The notes under the pieces were generated by a model, which was not told the DNA's origin, did not search any database, and saw only the letters and a program-made list of their open reading frames with translations. Of a stretch of DNA of 64,000 nt, positions 35,784 through 44,119 are shown in pieces. The position numbers and the translations under genes were made by a program. The stretch covers positions 132,322 through 196,321 of the forward strand of contig JASFYI010000004.1 of the NCBI GenBank assembly GCA_030055515.1, written 5' to 3'. The number at the start of each line of letters is the position of its first letter. The stretch's first letter is position 1. This stretch comes from Methanolinea sp. (GTDB lineage Archaea; Halobacteriota; Methanomicrobia; Methanomicrobiales; Methanospirillaceae).

Positions 35784-36551
35784 ATGGAGACCGGCACGGG
35801 GTGCAACGGGACCGGCCTTTTAACCTGTTCCCGCACGGAGCGCGGGGCAAGGGAGAAAAACGAGGATGCGTGCGGGATATTCTCCATCCGCTCCCCCTCG
35901 GGACCGCTCTGCCTCCTCGCGGTCGCGGATGGGCTCGGGGGACACCCCGCCGGGGAGGTCGCGAGTGCACTGGCAGTCCGCGCCCTCGCCCAGTCGGTCT
36001 CGCAGGGTGCCCTGTCCTGTGACCCCCGGGACAGCCAGTCCCTCCGCGCGATCCTCGCCGCGGGGTTTTCCCACGCGAATGCGACCGTCTGCAGGTACCA
36101 GAGGGAGGACCCCGCATGCAGGGGGATGGGAACGACCCTCGTTGCCGCGCTCCTCGCGCAGGGGGGAATGGGTGTCTGCGGGAACATCGGGGACAGTAGG
36201 GCATACCTCGTCGGGAAGGCGATCACGAGGATTACGAGGGATCACTCCGAGGTACAGGAACTCGTGGACAGGGGAATCATCCCGGTCGAAATCGCGGAAC
36301 GACACCCCCTCAAGAACATCGTCACGAGGATCATCGGGCGAATGGAGGATACGCCCGACTTTTACAGCTTCACGCTCGGGGAGGACTGCCTCCTCCTCTG
36401 TTCCGACGGCCTCCTCGACGGCATTTCAGAGCGGCAGATCCACGAGGCGGTCAGCACTGCACCATTCAGGGACCTCTGCAGGGTCCTCGTCGAGGCAGCC
36501 CGGGGGAGGAGCAGGGACAACATCACGGTGGTTGCCGCGCGACTGCCGTGA
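35784..36551 (+). CDS. PP2C-type protein serine/threonine phosphatase
   Basis: Metal-dependent protein phosphatase of 255 residues. The PP2C pattern is complete: TERGAREKNEDA (metal-binding Asp/Glu start), LLAVADGLGGHPAGEVAS, MGTTLVAALLAQGG, NIGDSRAYLV, ITRDHSEVQEL, LLLCSDGLLDGIS and the final SRDNITVVAA. No membrane or sensor domain is attached. No protein kinase gene is nearby, so its target is unknown. Such stand-alone phosphatases are sporadic in methanogens. Confidence 0.93.
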   Translation: METGTGCNGTGLLTCSRTERGAREKNEDACGIFSIRSPSGPLCLLAVADGLGGHPAGEVASALAVRALAQSVSQGALSCDPRDSQSLRAILAAGFSHANATVCRYQREDPACRGMGTTLVAALLAQGGMGVCGNIGDSRAYLVGKAITRITRDHSEVQELVDRGIIPVEIAERHPLKNIVTRIIGRMEDTPDFYSFTLGEDCLLLCSDGLLDGISERQIHEAVSTAPFRDLCRVLVEAARGRSRDNITVVAARLP

Positions 36552-36687
36552 GACCCGCCAATCCGTCGTTTCCCGGGGACGTCCCACATCCATCCCTGCC
36601 CTTCGGGGGCCGGTGCAGCCTTCCGACTGGATTTCACGGCAGTTTGAACACTGCTGGTTCGACCGTTCCGCCGCAGGTCGTGGAGAG

Positions 36688-36694
36688 AAAAAAA
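36688..36694 (-). terminator. Poly-T terminator after the DUF169 gene
   Basis: T7 on the minus strand about 35 bases after the DUF169 stop. Confidence 0.5.
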
Positions 36695-36728
36695 GAGGGG
36701 TTGGGTGTGGCCGCGGTTTGGTACCCCC

Positions 36729-37445
36729 TCACTTTTTCGAGCCGGGTGCCGCCGTGACGACCTGGATTGCCTCGACCATCTCCGGGAGCATCTCCGCGGG
36801 GAATCCCATCACCATCTCGCCGTCCTCGATCCCGGAGAATTTCCGCGACCCGTCGCACCCGAGGGAGTAATTCGCGGTTCCCGTGATGAAGGTCTGTGCA
36901 CATGCATCCGCGCACACCGACTGGATCCCGGAGAATTCCGACGTGATCCTCCCGCCGAGGCGGAAGAGGGTTGCCTGCGCGAGCTTGAGCATCGCGCGCG
37001 CCTCCGCGATGACGAGGACGATGTGGGGCGCGAAGGGTGTCTTCTCGAGGGGCGCGTAGAGCGTCGCGTAGGTGAGTCCTGATTCCACGTGGGGGATACG
37101 GTCGATGGTCCGCTTGCAGGCGGCATTGCTCGCGAATTTGCCGAGCTTGAAGTAGAACTGGCCATTCCTGAGCGTCTCGGTGATCTCCCGGAGGCCGAGT
37201 GCCCACGCGCCCCCCATGCACTCGTGGTTCTCGACCGTCGCGTAGAAGATGCGCCCTTCCTTCCTCGCGAGGTTCACCATCTGGCAGTGGCGGATCTTTC
37301 CCTCGAGCTTCTCCATACCTTCAGGTATCTCGTCCTTTTCCATCGCGAGCCTCACAGCCACGGGGGGATACTTCAGGCCGAGCGACCGGACGAGGACAGA
37401 TGACGATTCGCGGTAGTCGATGTCTCTATGGATCGTGGAATTCAT
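36729..37445 (-). CDS. DUF169 family protein
   Basis: Product of 238 residues that matches the DUF169 family: LVRSLGLKYPPVAVRLAMEK at the N-terminus, conserved cysteines in IRHCQMVNLARK and NHECMGGAWALGL, and the C-terminal CADACAQTFITGTANYSLGCDG. The conserved cysteines suggest metal or cofactor binding, but no activity is established for the family, which is frequent in methanogens and other anaerobes. It is a single gene with its own terminator; the gap to the PP2C gene holds nothing else visible. Confidence 0.85.
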   Translation of the reverse strand: MNSTIHRDIDYRESSSVLVRSLGLKYPPVAVRLAMEKDEIPEGMEKLEGKIRHCQMVNLARKEGRIFYATVENHECMGGAWALGLREITETLRNGQFYFKLGKFASNAACKRTIDRIPHVESGLTYATLYAPLEKTPFAPHIVLVIAEARAMLKLAQATLFRLGGRITSEFSGIQSVCADACAQTFITGTANYSLGCDGSRKFSGIEDGEMVMGFPAEMLPEMVEAIQVVTAAPGSKK

Positions 37446-37522
37446 ATCTCACGTTTCCTCCCGTCTTTTTGGTATGCTGGCTCTTGGAAGAGATAAATCT
37501 GCTCCTATGAGAAAGAATTGAT

Positions 37523-38335
37523 TCACAGGCGTCTCAGCTTGTGGTCGACCTTCCTGAAGAAATTCTTGCCGGCGTCCACGAAAAGGGCGGGCTGTTCGGC
37601 CATGATCACCTTGAGGCGCGCCCTCGTCCCGAGTTCGAGGGTCTTCTGCCCGTCGATGACGAGCGTTGCGGGTTTCGCACTCTCGATGCAGACCTCCAGG
37701 TCCCTGTCATTGCTTATCAGGTGGGGGCGCGAGGAGAGCATGTAGGGCGCGAGGGGGACGAGGAGGAATCCCTGGATCCGGGGATCGACGATGGGTCCCC
37801 CGGCACTCATCGCGTACGCGGTAGACCCGGTCGGTGTACTGACGAGGAGGCCGTCGGCCCTGAAACTCTCTGCCTCGATCCCGTCCACGAAGGTGACAAA
37901 CCGGAGCATCTTCGCGGGGCGGCTCGTCACGACGAGGGCCTCGTTCAACGCCTCGCCGAGCACCGTGCCCCCCGACACGAGCGCAATCCTCATGCGTCGT
38001 TCCGTTCCAAAGCCCTCCCCAAGCCTCTCGAGGAAGGGTATTGCCTCCTGCGGCTCGAGGTCTGCGAGGAACCCCACTTCCCCCCAGTTCACGCCGATGA
38101 CGGGGACCTGCCGGTGCATCTGCTGGATCGTGTGGAGTATCGTGCCGTCACCGCCCACGACGATGACGATGTCGACGCTCGCGTCGAAGTGCCACGCGGG
38201 TTCGATCCCGAGGGCACTCGCCGTCGCCGGTTCGAAGGAGACGTCGTGTCCCAATGTCCTCGCCTTCTCACCGAGACCCTTCGCAAAAGAGAGTGCCCCT
38301 GGTTCATCGACCCGGGCAACGAGCGCGATCCTCAT
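37523..38335 (-). CDS. nadK: NAD kinase
   Basis: Phosphorylates NAD to NADP. The 270-residue protein has the family motifs VVGGDGTILHTIQQM, GVNWGEVGFLADLEP, a NEALV motif and STPTGSTAYAMSAGGP. ATG 38335 (MRIALVARVDEPG) is chosen as the fold start; the open frame extends 12 codons further. It lies 19 bases after the phosphatase gene on the same strand. In Methanocaldococcus jannaschii these two activities are fused in one protein, so adjacency here supports joint control of the NADP level. Confidence 0.94.
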   Translation of the reverse strand: MRIALVARVDEPGALSFAKGLGEKARTLGHDVSFEPATASALGIEPAWHFDASVDIVIVVGGDGTILHTIQQMHRQVPVIGVNWGEVGFLADLEPQEAIPFLERLGEGFGTERRMRIALVSGGTVLGEALNEALVVTSRPAKMLRFVTFVDGIEAESFRADGLLVSTPTGSTAYAMSAGGPIVDPRIQGFLLVPLAPYMLSSRPHLISNDRDLEVCIESAKPATLVIDGQKTLELGTRARLKVIMAEQPALFVDAGKNFFRKVDHKLRRL

Positions 38336-38354
38336 GGCACACCCCTGCGACCCA

Positions 38355-39131
38355 TCAACGGAGGTACTCAATCACCTTGTGGTGCAGGACACCGTTCGTG
38401 GCGACCATGCACCTGCCGATGGTCACCTCGTCCGGGAACCGGATGGGCCGGCCCTCGAGGTCGGTCACGATTCCCCCGGCCTCGGTGCAGATCAGCATCC
38501 CGGCCGCGGCATCCGTCACCTTCAGTGTGCCCCGCAGGTCAATAAACCCATCTATCCTCCCGCACCCGATGTACGCGAGCTCGAGCGCCGACGCCCCGAG
38601 CATCCTCCAGCGGCGGATCTTCTGCCCGATGTGCATGACGCGGCGTGGATCGAACTTCCGCCCGTAGACGCTCATCGCGCTCTCGTCGAGGCGGGATGTC
38701 CGGGAGACCGAGATGCGCCTGCCGTCGAGGAACGCCCCTTGTCCCCTGACTGCCGTGAACGTCTCCCCGCCGGCGAGGTCGTGGACGAACCCCTCGAGGA
38801 CCACCCCGTCCTCCGCGTACGCGATGGAGATGGCATAGAATGGGATCCCCGCGACAGCGTTGTACGTCCCGTCGATCGGGTCGAGGAAGATGGTCCCCTT
38901 CTCCCCCCCGCACTCCACCCTGCCAGCCTCCTCGGAGACGAGGGTCCTGCACAGGGGGTTCTCCTCCAAGAACGAGATTACGCATTCCTCCGCGACCCTG
39001 TCTATCTTCTTCGTCGGGGTGCCGTCGGCCCCGATGCAGAGGGTGGTCCCCCCCTCCCTCGTCCCGACCAGCCCGCGTATTCTCTCGCGGATATCCCGGG
39101 CAAGGTGGTGGCAAGCCTCGAGAAACTCCAT
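38355..39131 (-). CDS. Inositol-1-monophosphatase / fructose-1,6-bisphosphatase family (possible NADP phosphatase)
   Basis: Metal-dependent sugar phosphatase of 258 residues. The lithium-sensitive phosphatase motifs are visible: TLVSEEAG (first metal ligand Glu), IFLDPIDGTYNAVAGIPFY (DPIDGT metal site) and LKVTDAAAGMLICTEAGG (third Asp). Archaeal members act on inositol phosphate, fructose bisphosphate and sometimes NADP. The gene shares an operon with nadK, so an NADP phosphatase role is plausible but not proven. Its divergent neighbour is eIF5A, and both may share the AT-rich element at 39173-39181. Confidence 0.9.
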   Translation of the reverse strand: MEFLEACHHLARDIRERIRGLVGTREGGTTLCIGADGTPTKKIDRVAEECVISFLEENPLCRTLVSEEAGRVECGGEKGTIFLDPIDGTYNAVAGIPFYAISIAYAEDGVVLEGFVHDLAGGETFTAVRGQGAFLDGRRISVSRTSRLDESAMSVYGRKFDPRRVMHIGQKIRRWRMLGASALELAYIGCGRIDGFIDLRGTLKVTDAAAGMLICTEAGGIVTDLEGRPIRFPDEVTIGRCMVATNGVLHHKVIEYLR

Positions 39132-39172
39132 CGTGCCAGATCCGACCGTTTCTGTAGGAGTATTTATCTGGT

Positions 39173-39181
39173 GATATAAAG
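39173..39181. promoter_or_regulatory. Shared AT-rich promoter element between the phosphatase-nadK operon and eIF5A
   Basis: GATATAAAG reads as a TATA box on the plus strand (about 40-48 bases before eIF5A) and as TTTATATC on the minus strand (about 42-50 bases before the phosphatase). Confidence 0.5.
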
Positions 39182-39220
39182 ATACATCATGATCGCATTT
39201 TTGCGCGAGAGTGAACCCAG

Positions 39221-39604
39221 ATGAAGGAACAGACCGAAATAGGGAAGCTCAAGGAAGGCCGGTACATGGTGATCGACGACGAACCGTGCAAGATCCTCGG
39301 TATATCCATCTCGAAGCCCGGCAAGCACGGTGCCGCGAAGGCACGCATCGACGCGGTGGGCCTTTTTGACGGGGTGAAGAGATCCATCGTCCAGCCTGTC
39401 TCGGCAAAGACGTACGTCCCCGTCGTGGAACGAAAGAGCGGGCAGGTCATCACCATCTCCGGGAATATCGCCACACTCATGGACATGAAGGATTTCACGA
39501 ACTTTGAGATCGAGATCCCGCCGGACAAGGCAGACAAGATCGAGGTCGGGAAGGAAGTTCCCTACATCGAGGCACTCGGGAAGAGGAAGCTCGATATTGA
39601 ATAG
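39221..39604 (+). CDS. eif5a: Translation factor eIF5A (aIF5A)
   Basis: Helps the ribosome through difficult peptide bonds such as polyproline. The 127-residue protein has the N-terminal SH3-like domain with the hypusine loop SKPGKHGAAK (Lys35 is the modified residue) and a C-terminal OB domain (QVITISGNIATLMDMKDFTN). Length is typical for archaea. No deoxyhypusine synthase gene is in the window. It stands alone, divergent from the phosphatase operon. Confidence 0.97.
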   Translation: MKEQTEIGKLKEGRYMVIDDEPCKILGISISKPGKHGAAKARIDAVGLFDGVKRSIVQPVSAKTYVPVVERKSGQVITISGNIATLMDMKDFTNFEIEIPPDKADKIEVGKEVPYIEALGKRKLDIE

Positions 39605-39681
39605 CCACGGGAATATATCCCCCACGTTTTTCCCGCGGGCGGACCCACCCGTCGCGTCCGTCACCACGGAGGCCCGGTTTT

Positions 39682-40428
39682 TCAATATTTTCCGAGGTAC
39701 CGCTCGGGGACCTTGACCTCCATCTTGAACGAGTGGATCATGTGCGTGGTGATGACAAAGTAGTATGACCGGGGGTAATCGACCTCGTAGAATTTCTCTA
39801 CCCAAGGCCTCGGGTCGTAATCCTTGTTCTCCTTCCAGAATTTCGCGTTCAGGCCACCCTGTGGTTCTATCCTCCGCACGAGCGAGCCGTCTTTTGCATC
39901 TCTCACCTCTATCGAGAACGAGGGGAATACCTCCGAGGCGAGGTAATCTGCAACGCCACCCATCTTCGAGGACGTCTGGCCCACGAACGTCGTCTCCCAC
40001 GGGTCCACCGTGTAGTGGAGTTCCCAGTAGGGGAAAGGCATCGTGATGGTCTGGGTGATACCCCCGGCGTTCGACTGGATCGTCGCGTAGGTGAGTAATT
40101 TCTCGACCGGGGGAGTCATTTCAGGGAGTCGGGTGAAGGAAGGTGTCGTCGGCGGCGGTGTCAGCGCGACGTACCCGAGTGTCTGGGGCTTCCCGCTCCA
40201 CGTGGGCGTGGGGGAAGGGGTGGTGGTGCGCGGGGGGTAGGTCACCGTCGCCCGGGGAACCTGCGTGGGGGGTGCCGGGACGGGGGGCGTTTCCGCCGGG
40301 GAGAGGCCCGGGATGGGGGGGAGGCTCATGTCGATGGGTTTTCCCGTCATCATGGGCTTGACGACTCCCGCGAGGATGACCATCGCGGCGAGTGCCACGA
40401 GGAGGATGGCGACATCCCTCCGCTCCAT
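39682..40428 (-). CDS. Membrane-anchored protein with Pro/Thr linker, function unknown
   Basis: Product of 248 residues with an N-terminal hydrophobic helix (VAILLVALAAMVILAGVV, about 6-23) that probably anchors it in the membrane, a Pro/Thr/Ser-rich linker (about 35-105), and a C-terminal domain (about 106-248) with many aromatic residues (FPYWELHYTVDPWETTFV, SYYFVITTHMIHSF). The domain was not recognised. The layout suggests an extracellular domain held off the membrane. A TATA element (TTATATAA, 40451-40458) lies 23-30 bases before the ATG, suggesting a leaderless message. Confidence 0.78.
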   Translation of the reverse strand: MERRDVAILLVALAAMVILAGVVKPMMTGKPIDMSLPPIPGLSPAETPPVPAPPTQVPRATVTYPPRTTTPSPTPTWSGKPQTLGYVALTPPPTTPSFTRLPEMTPPVEKLLTYATIQSNAGGITQTITMPFPYWELHYTVDPWETTFVGQTSSKMGGVADYLASEVFPSFSIEVRDAKDGSLVRRIEPQGGLNAKFWKENKDYDPRPWVEKFYEVDYPRSYYFVITTHMIHSFKMEVKVPERYLGKY

Positions 40429-40450
40429 ACCGGATTATTTCGCAAGCGTG

Positions 40451-40460
40451 TTATATAAGG
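40451..40460 (-). promoter_or_regulatory. TATA box of the anchored-protein gene
   Basis: TTATATAAGG on the plus strand, CCTTATATAA in the gene sense, centred about 27 bases before the ATG at 40428. Confidence 0.5.
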
Positions 40461-40598
40461 GAGACGCCGGAGGAAGGTGCACGCGCCCGGCAACACCCGC
40501 TCGATTCGCGCCCGCGGAGACAGGGAAGAGATTTTCCGGGAATCCCACATTTTTTCCCCACCGGGATTCAAATAACCTCCTAGAGGGGGAGGAGCGAG

Positions 40599-41030
40599 GT
40601 GACACGGGGAAAAACCCTTGCCTGCTACACGGACGGGGCCTCCCGCGGGAACCCGGGACCGGCAGCCGCCGCGTACCTCGTGGTCGACGGGGAAGGCGGG
40701 GTCTTGGAGAGTCACAGTACTTTCCTCGGTGTGAAGACCAACAACGAGGCAGAATACCACGCGGTCATCGCTGCCCTCTCGGCGGCCGGGAAACACGGGG
40801 CGGGAAATGTCCGCGTCTACTCGGACAGCGCCCTCGTCATCAGGCAGCTGCGTGGGGAATACAGGGTGCACGAACCGAGGCTCAGGGCCCTGCACGCGGA
40901 GGTGAGGCTGCTTGAGCGTCCCTTCGCGGAAGTCGAATACGTGCACGTCGCCCGCGACAACCCGTGGATACGGCTTGCCGACAGGATGTGCAACGAGACC
41001 CTCGACGGGGTACCACCGCGAGGAAAATGA
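40599..41030 (+). CDS. rnhA: Ribonuclease HI
   Basis: Cuts the RNA strand of RNA-DNA hybrids. The 143-residue protein shows the RNase HI active site: Asp in CYTDGASRGNPGP, Glu in NNEAEYHAV, Asp in VYSDSALVIRQL and Asp in RLADRMCN. The layout is that of the short archaeal/bacterial RNase HI class without a hybrid-binding domain. The start is GTG 40599, directly after a GGGGGAGGAG ribosome site. The following gap (41031-41112) holds a T5 run and no gene. Confidence 0.9.
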   Translation: MTRGKTLACYTDGASRGNPGPAAAAYLVVDGEGGVLESHSTFLGVKTNNEAEYHAVIAALSAAGKHGAGNVRVYSDSALVIRQLRGEYRVHEPRLRALHAEVRLLERPFAEVEYVHVARDNPWIRLADRMCNETLDGVPPRGK

Positions 41031-41112
41031 AGGAATCGCCAGAATGATCTACATTTTTCTCCCTTTCTGCACAATGTTATTGCCGCATGATGTACTATCA
41101 CCGGGGATTCCC

Positions 41113-41997
41113 ATGACTGGAGAGGCAGACAAGAAGCGGGAAGAGTGCGGTGGAGTTTGCGAAGGGTGCCCCAGTGCACAGAGCTGCGACAGCGAGAAGA
41201 AGACGGCGAGGGGTCTCCCCCCGAAAGCCGAGATCGACGTCGACCACGTGATCCTCGTCCTCTCTGGGAAGGGTGGCGTGGGCAAGTCCACCGTCGCGGT
41301 CAACCTCTCGTTCGCCCTCTCCACCCACGGATACCAGGTGGGACTCCTCGACCTCGATATCCACGGTCCAAATGTCCCCAAGATGCTCGGACTCGAGGGT
41401 CACCACCTGACGACCCTCGGCAGGATGATCCAGCCCGTGAGGGTGACGGGCAACCTCGCGGTCGTTTCCATGGCATTCCTCCTCCCCGACAGGAGCACTC
41501 CCGTGATATGGCGCGGTCCGATGAAGATGAGCGCCATCAGCCAGTTCCTCTCGGAAGTTGACTGGGGCCACCTCGATTTCCTCGTCGTCGACCTGCCACC
41601 GGGAACGGGGGACGAGGCGCTCTCCATCGTCCAGCTCGCACCGAACGTGAGGGGTGCGATCATCGTCACAACCCCGCAGGAGGTGGCCACGATGGACGCG
41701 ATGAAAGCCGTCAAGTTCGTCGAGAAACTCGGTGTCCCCGTCCTCGGGATCGTGGAGAACATGAGCGGCCTCGTCTGTCCCCACTGCAAGCAGGAGATCG
41801 ACCTCTTCGGCAAGGGTGGGGGAGAATCGATTGCGAGGGAACTCGGCGTGCCATTCCTCGGGAGAATTCCCCTCGACCCCGAGGTGCGGAAGGCGGGCGA
41901 CGAGGGAAAACCATTCATCGTCCTCCACCACGACAGTCCCACGCGAAAGAGCGTCGACAAGGTCATGGAAGAACTCGTCAAGGTGGTCGAACAGTAG
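41113..41997 (+). CDS. mrp: Mrp/Nbp35-type iron-sulfur cluster carrier ATPase
   Basis: P-loop ATPase that carries and transfers Fe-S clusters. The 294-residue protein has an N-terminal cysteine cluster CGGVCEGCPSAQSC (Cys12, 16, 19, 25) like that of Nbp35, a deviant Walker A GKGGVGKST, VVDLPPGTGDEAL, and the central CPHC motif that binds the shared cluster in the dimer. ATG 41113 (MTGEADKKREE) is chosen; upstream codons are in frame but lack similarity. It is followed with no gap by a 102-residue gene of unknown function, probably its operon partner. Confidence 0.94.
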   Translation: MTGEADKKREECGGVCEGCPSAQSCDSEKKTARGLPPKAEIDVDHVILVLSGKGGVGKSTVAVNLSFALSTHGYQVGLLDLDIHGPNVPKMLGLEGHHLTTLGRMIQPVRVTGNLAVVSMAFLLPDRSTPVIWRGPMKMSAISQFLSEVDWGHLDFLVVDLPPGTGDEALSIVQLAPNVRGAIIVTTPQEVATMDAMKAVKFVEKLGVPVLGIVENMSGLVCPHCKQEIDLFGKGGGESIARELGVPFLGRIPLDPEVRKAGDEGKPFIVLHHDSPTRKSVDKVMEELVKVVEQ

Positions 41998-42306
41998 ATG
42001 GACATGCGGGACGTTCTCACGGGTGGCAGTGAACCCCTCGACATATACGACGACATCCTCCCGGTCCTCGAGGATGTCGCCCTCCTCCCGTGGAAGATCG
42101 AGAGCATCTACCGGAAGGCGAGCACCTACGACGAGGGCCGCCTCGATCGCCTGAGGTTTGCCCTCGTGAGGATCCAGGTGTACGCGGATGTCCACCGCAA
42201 CGAGGACATGGAGAGGGCACAGGCGATCAAGTACGCGTCCGTCGTCCTCGAGAAGGTGATATTCGGCTCCCTGATGCTCGGCCACGAGGAGATGGAGAGG
42301 GAGTGA
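41998..42306 (+). CDS. Small helical protein of unknown function downstream of mrp
   Basis: Product of 102 residues, acidic and mostly helical (DIYDDILPVLEDVALLPWKI, RLRFALVRIQVYADVHRNED). There are no cysteines, membrane helices or recognised motifs. It begins on the base after the mrp stop, so translation is probably coupled and a role with the Fe-S carrier is possible, on position only. The codon pattern and the tight junction make it a real gene. The following gap (42307-42464) has a TATA-like GGTATAACC near 42426. Confidence 0.75.
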   Translation: MDMRDVLTGGSEPLDIYDDILPVLEDVALLPWKIESIYRKASTYDEGRLDRLRFALVRIQVYADVHRNEDMERAQAIKYASVVLEKVIFGSLMLGHEEMERE

Positions 42307-42464
42307 TCGGACGCTCACCTCCCCTCCGGGCAATCCACCCGTGCGCTCTCCTCGTGGCCGCGGGAGAGTGCAGGACAAGCCACAAGGCCCGTGATTTTCA
42401 CATGAATTTGGCCATTCCTCCACGGGTATAACCAACCCGCGCGGCAAACCGGAGGCCACCTGCC

Positions 42465-43997
42465 ATGACCGGGACGGAAAAATACTCTTTCATGGCCCGG
42501 GTTCCCGACCACCCCGGTGCACTCCAGAGGGCTGTCCTCGTCATCTCGGGGAACGGGGGAAATATCAACCGTATCCAGTTCGACAGGAGAATAGATCCCA
42601 CCACCGTCTTCTTCGAGGTGAGTTCGACACCCGCTGCATGGGAGGCCATCGCGTCGGGACTCCGAAAGATGGGCTACCTTCAGGCAGACCTCAGGCCCAA
42701 GAGGACCCTGAAGATCTCTGTCCATATCCCCCACGTTCCGGGAGCCCTCGCCGAGTTCCTGAATTACACGACGGCCCACAGGGCAAACATCAACCTGATC
42801 GATTTCGATGACCGGGGGAGCAAGCCAAACCTCCTCACGGTGGGCCTGAACCTCGAGGACGAAGAGGAGATTGGACAACTCCTCGACGAACTCAAGTCAC
42901 GGTACCGGATAGAAGTCGACGAGTACGAGACAGACGGCCACTACCTCGACGACACGGTCTTCTACCTCCGGTTTGCCCAGTCACTCCGCGAGATCATCGG
43001 GGGAGCAGAGGATTCCTTCCTGCTCTCCCTCCTCGGTGATATCAACCACGTCGCCCAGGAACTCATGAACAGGGGGCAGGACCCGCACGTGGTCTTCGAA
43101 AGCGTGAGGAAGACGGGGGAGACACTGAAGAGAACGCACGGGCCGGGTTTCTACGCGGATGTCCAGCGGGTCCCCCTCGCCGACGACCTCGTCCTCCTTT
43201 GCATCCAGCCCCCGTGCGGCGGCTCGGTATTCCTCCTCGACTCTCCCGCGGAATGCGTGATGGTCGATACCGGGTACGGGATCTACGCGCACGACATGCA
43301 ATGGCTCGTCCAGAAGATTGCCCCCGGAGCACTCGGGAGACTCACGCGGATAATAATCACGCACGCCGATGCCGACCACTGCGGCGGGGGCGGGTTCTAC
43401 GATGTCCCGGCATTCATGCACCCGGGGACAAGGGAGATCATCCTCGTCTCGAACAGGGCGTACGGTTCCCGCAACCAGGCGTCGGTGCTCGAAGAGGTCT
43501 ACACGTCCCTCATCAACCTCTTCTCCCGGTTCACCCCGCCCCTCTCCCCGGTGCTCTTCCCGGCGGGAAGGAAGGGAATGAGGGGACCGTTCCCTATTCT
43601 CGACACGTGCACCGTCGGGAGGCACTCGTTCGAGGTCCTGGAAGGCCTCGGGGGGCACCTCTACGGCCAGGTATACCTCTTCTCCCCCGACCTCGGCGTG
43701 TTCTTCGCCGCGGACACGTTGATCAACATGGACTTCCTCACACCCGAGAGAGCGGAGTACAATTCCCTCGCCGTGAACCTCGTGACGTCGGTGAACGTCG
43801 ACAGCGAGAAGGCACGCGAGGAGAGAGGGGCGATCGTGGAGATCGCGCGGGCGATCTCGGGGCCTTTCTCCCACGGCCGGGTGAGATGTCTCCTCTGCGG
43901 CGGGCACGGCCCCGTTTCCGTTCTCAGGGATGGGCGCCTCGTCCCCGCCGTCCCGTGCGAGAGGATCGCTGCAGGAGGCGTGAGCGGTCACCCGTGA
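42465..43997 (+). CDS. ACT-ACT-metallo-beta-lactamase fusion protein
   Basis: Fusion of 510 residues. Two ACT-like ligand-binding domains come first: residues about 7-75 (ARVPDHPGALQRAVLVISGN) and about 83-155 (VHIPHVPGALAEFLNYTTAH). A helical linker (about 160-230) follows, then a metallo-beta-lactamase domain (about 235-500) with THADADHCGG (His300, Asp302, Asp304, His305; the second His of the usual HxHxDH is Asp), and later GHLYGQVYLFSPDLGVFFAADT and a CGGHGP motif. ACT domains normally bind amino acids and regulate enzymes, so this looks like a hydrolase or metal enzyme controlled by an amino acid. Substrate unknown. It is transcribed alone. Confidence 0.85.
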   Translation: MTGTEKYSFMARVPDHPGALQRAVLVISGNGGNINRIQFDRRIDPTTVFFEVSSTPAAWEAIASGLRKMGYLQADLRPKRTLKISVHIPHVPGALAEFLNYTTAHRANINLIDFDDRGSKPNLLTVGLNLEDEEEIGQLLDELKSRYRIEVDEYETDGHYLDDTVFYLRFAQSLREIIGGAEDSFLLSLLGDINHVAQELMNRGQDPHVVFESVRKTGETLKRTHGPGFYADVQRVPLADDLVLLCIQPPCGGSVFLLDSPAECVMVDTGYGIYAHDMQWLVQKIAPGALGRLTRIIITHADADHCGGGGFYDVPAFMHPGTREIILVSNRAYGSRNQASVLEEVYTSLINLFSRFTPPLSPVLFPAGRKGMRGPFPILDTCTVGRHSFEVLEGLGGHLYGQVYLFSPDLGVFFAADTLINMDFLTPERAEYNSLAVNLVTSVNVDSEKAREERGAIVEIARAISGPFSHGRVRCLLCGGHGPVSVLRDGRLVPAVPCERIAAGGVSGHP

Positions 43998-44076
43998 GCG
44001 AGCAGGGCCACGAGACTGCCCTTGGGGAAAAATCCCGCGGGTGACATGTTGCAATGCACCTCTCCCGAGCGTATCC

Positions 44077-44084
44077 ATATATCT
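44077..44084 (+). promoter_or_regulatory. TATA box of the hexuloisomerase-aminotransferase-peptidase genes
   Basis: ATATATCT-like AT-rich element about 36-43 bases before the ATG at 44120, in the gap after the ACT-metallo-beta-lactamase gene. Confidence 0.4.
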
Positions 44085-44119
44085 ATCATAGAGAAAGGAC
44101 AAGATTTCCCGGGGAAGGA

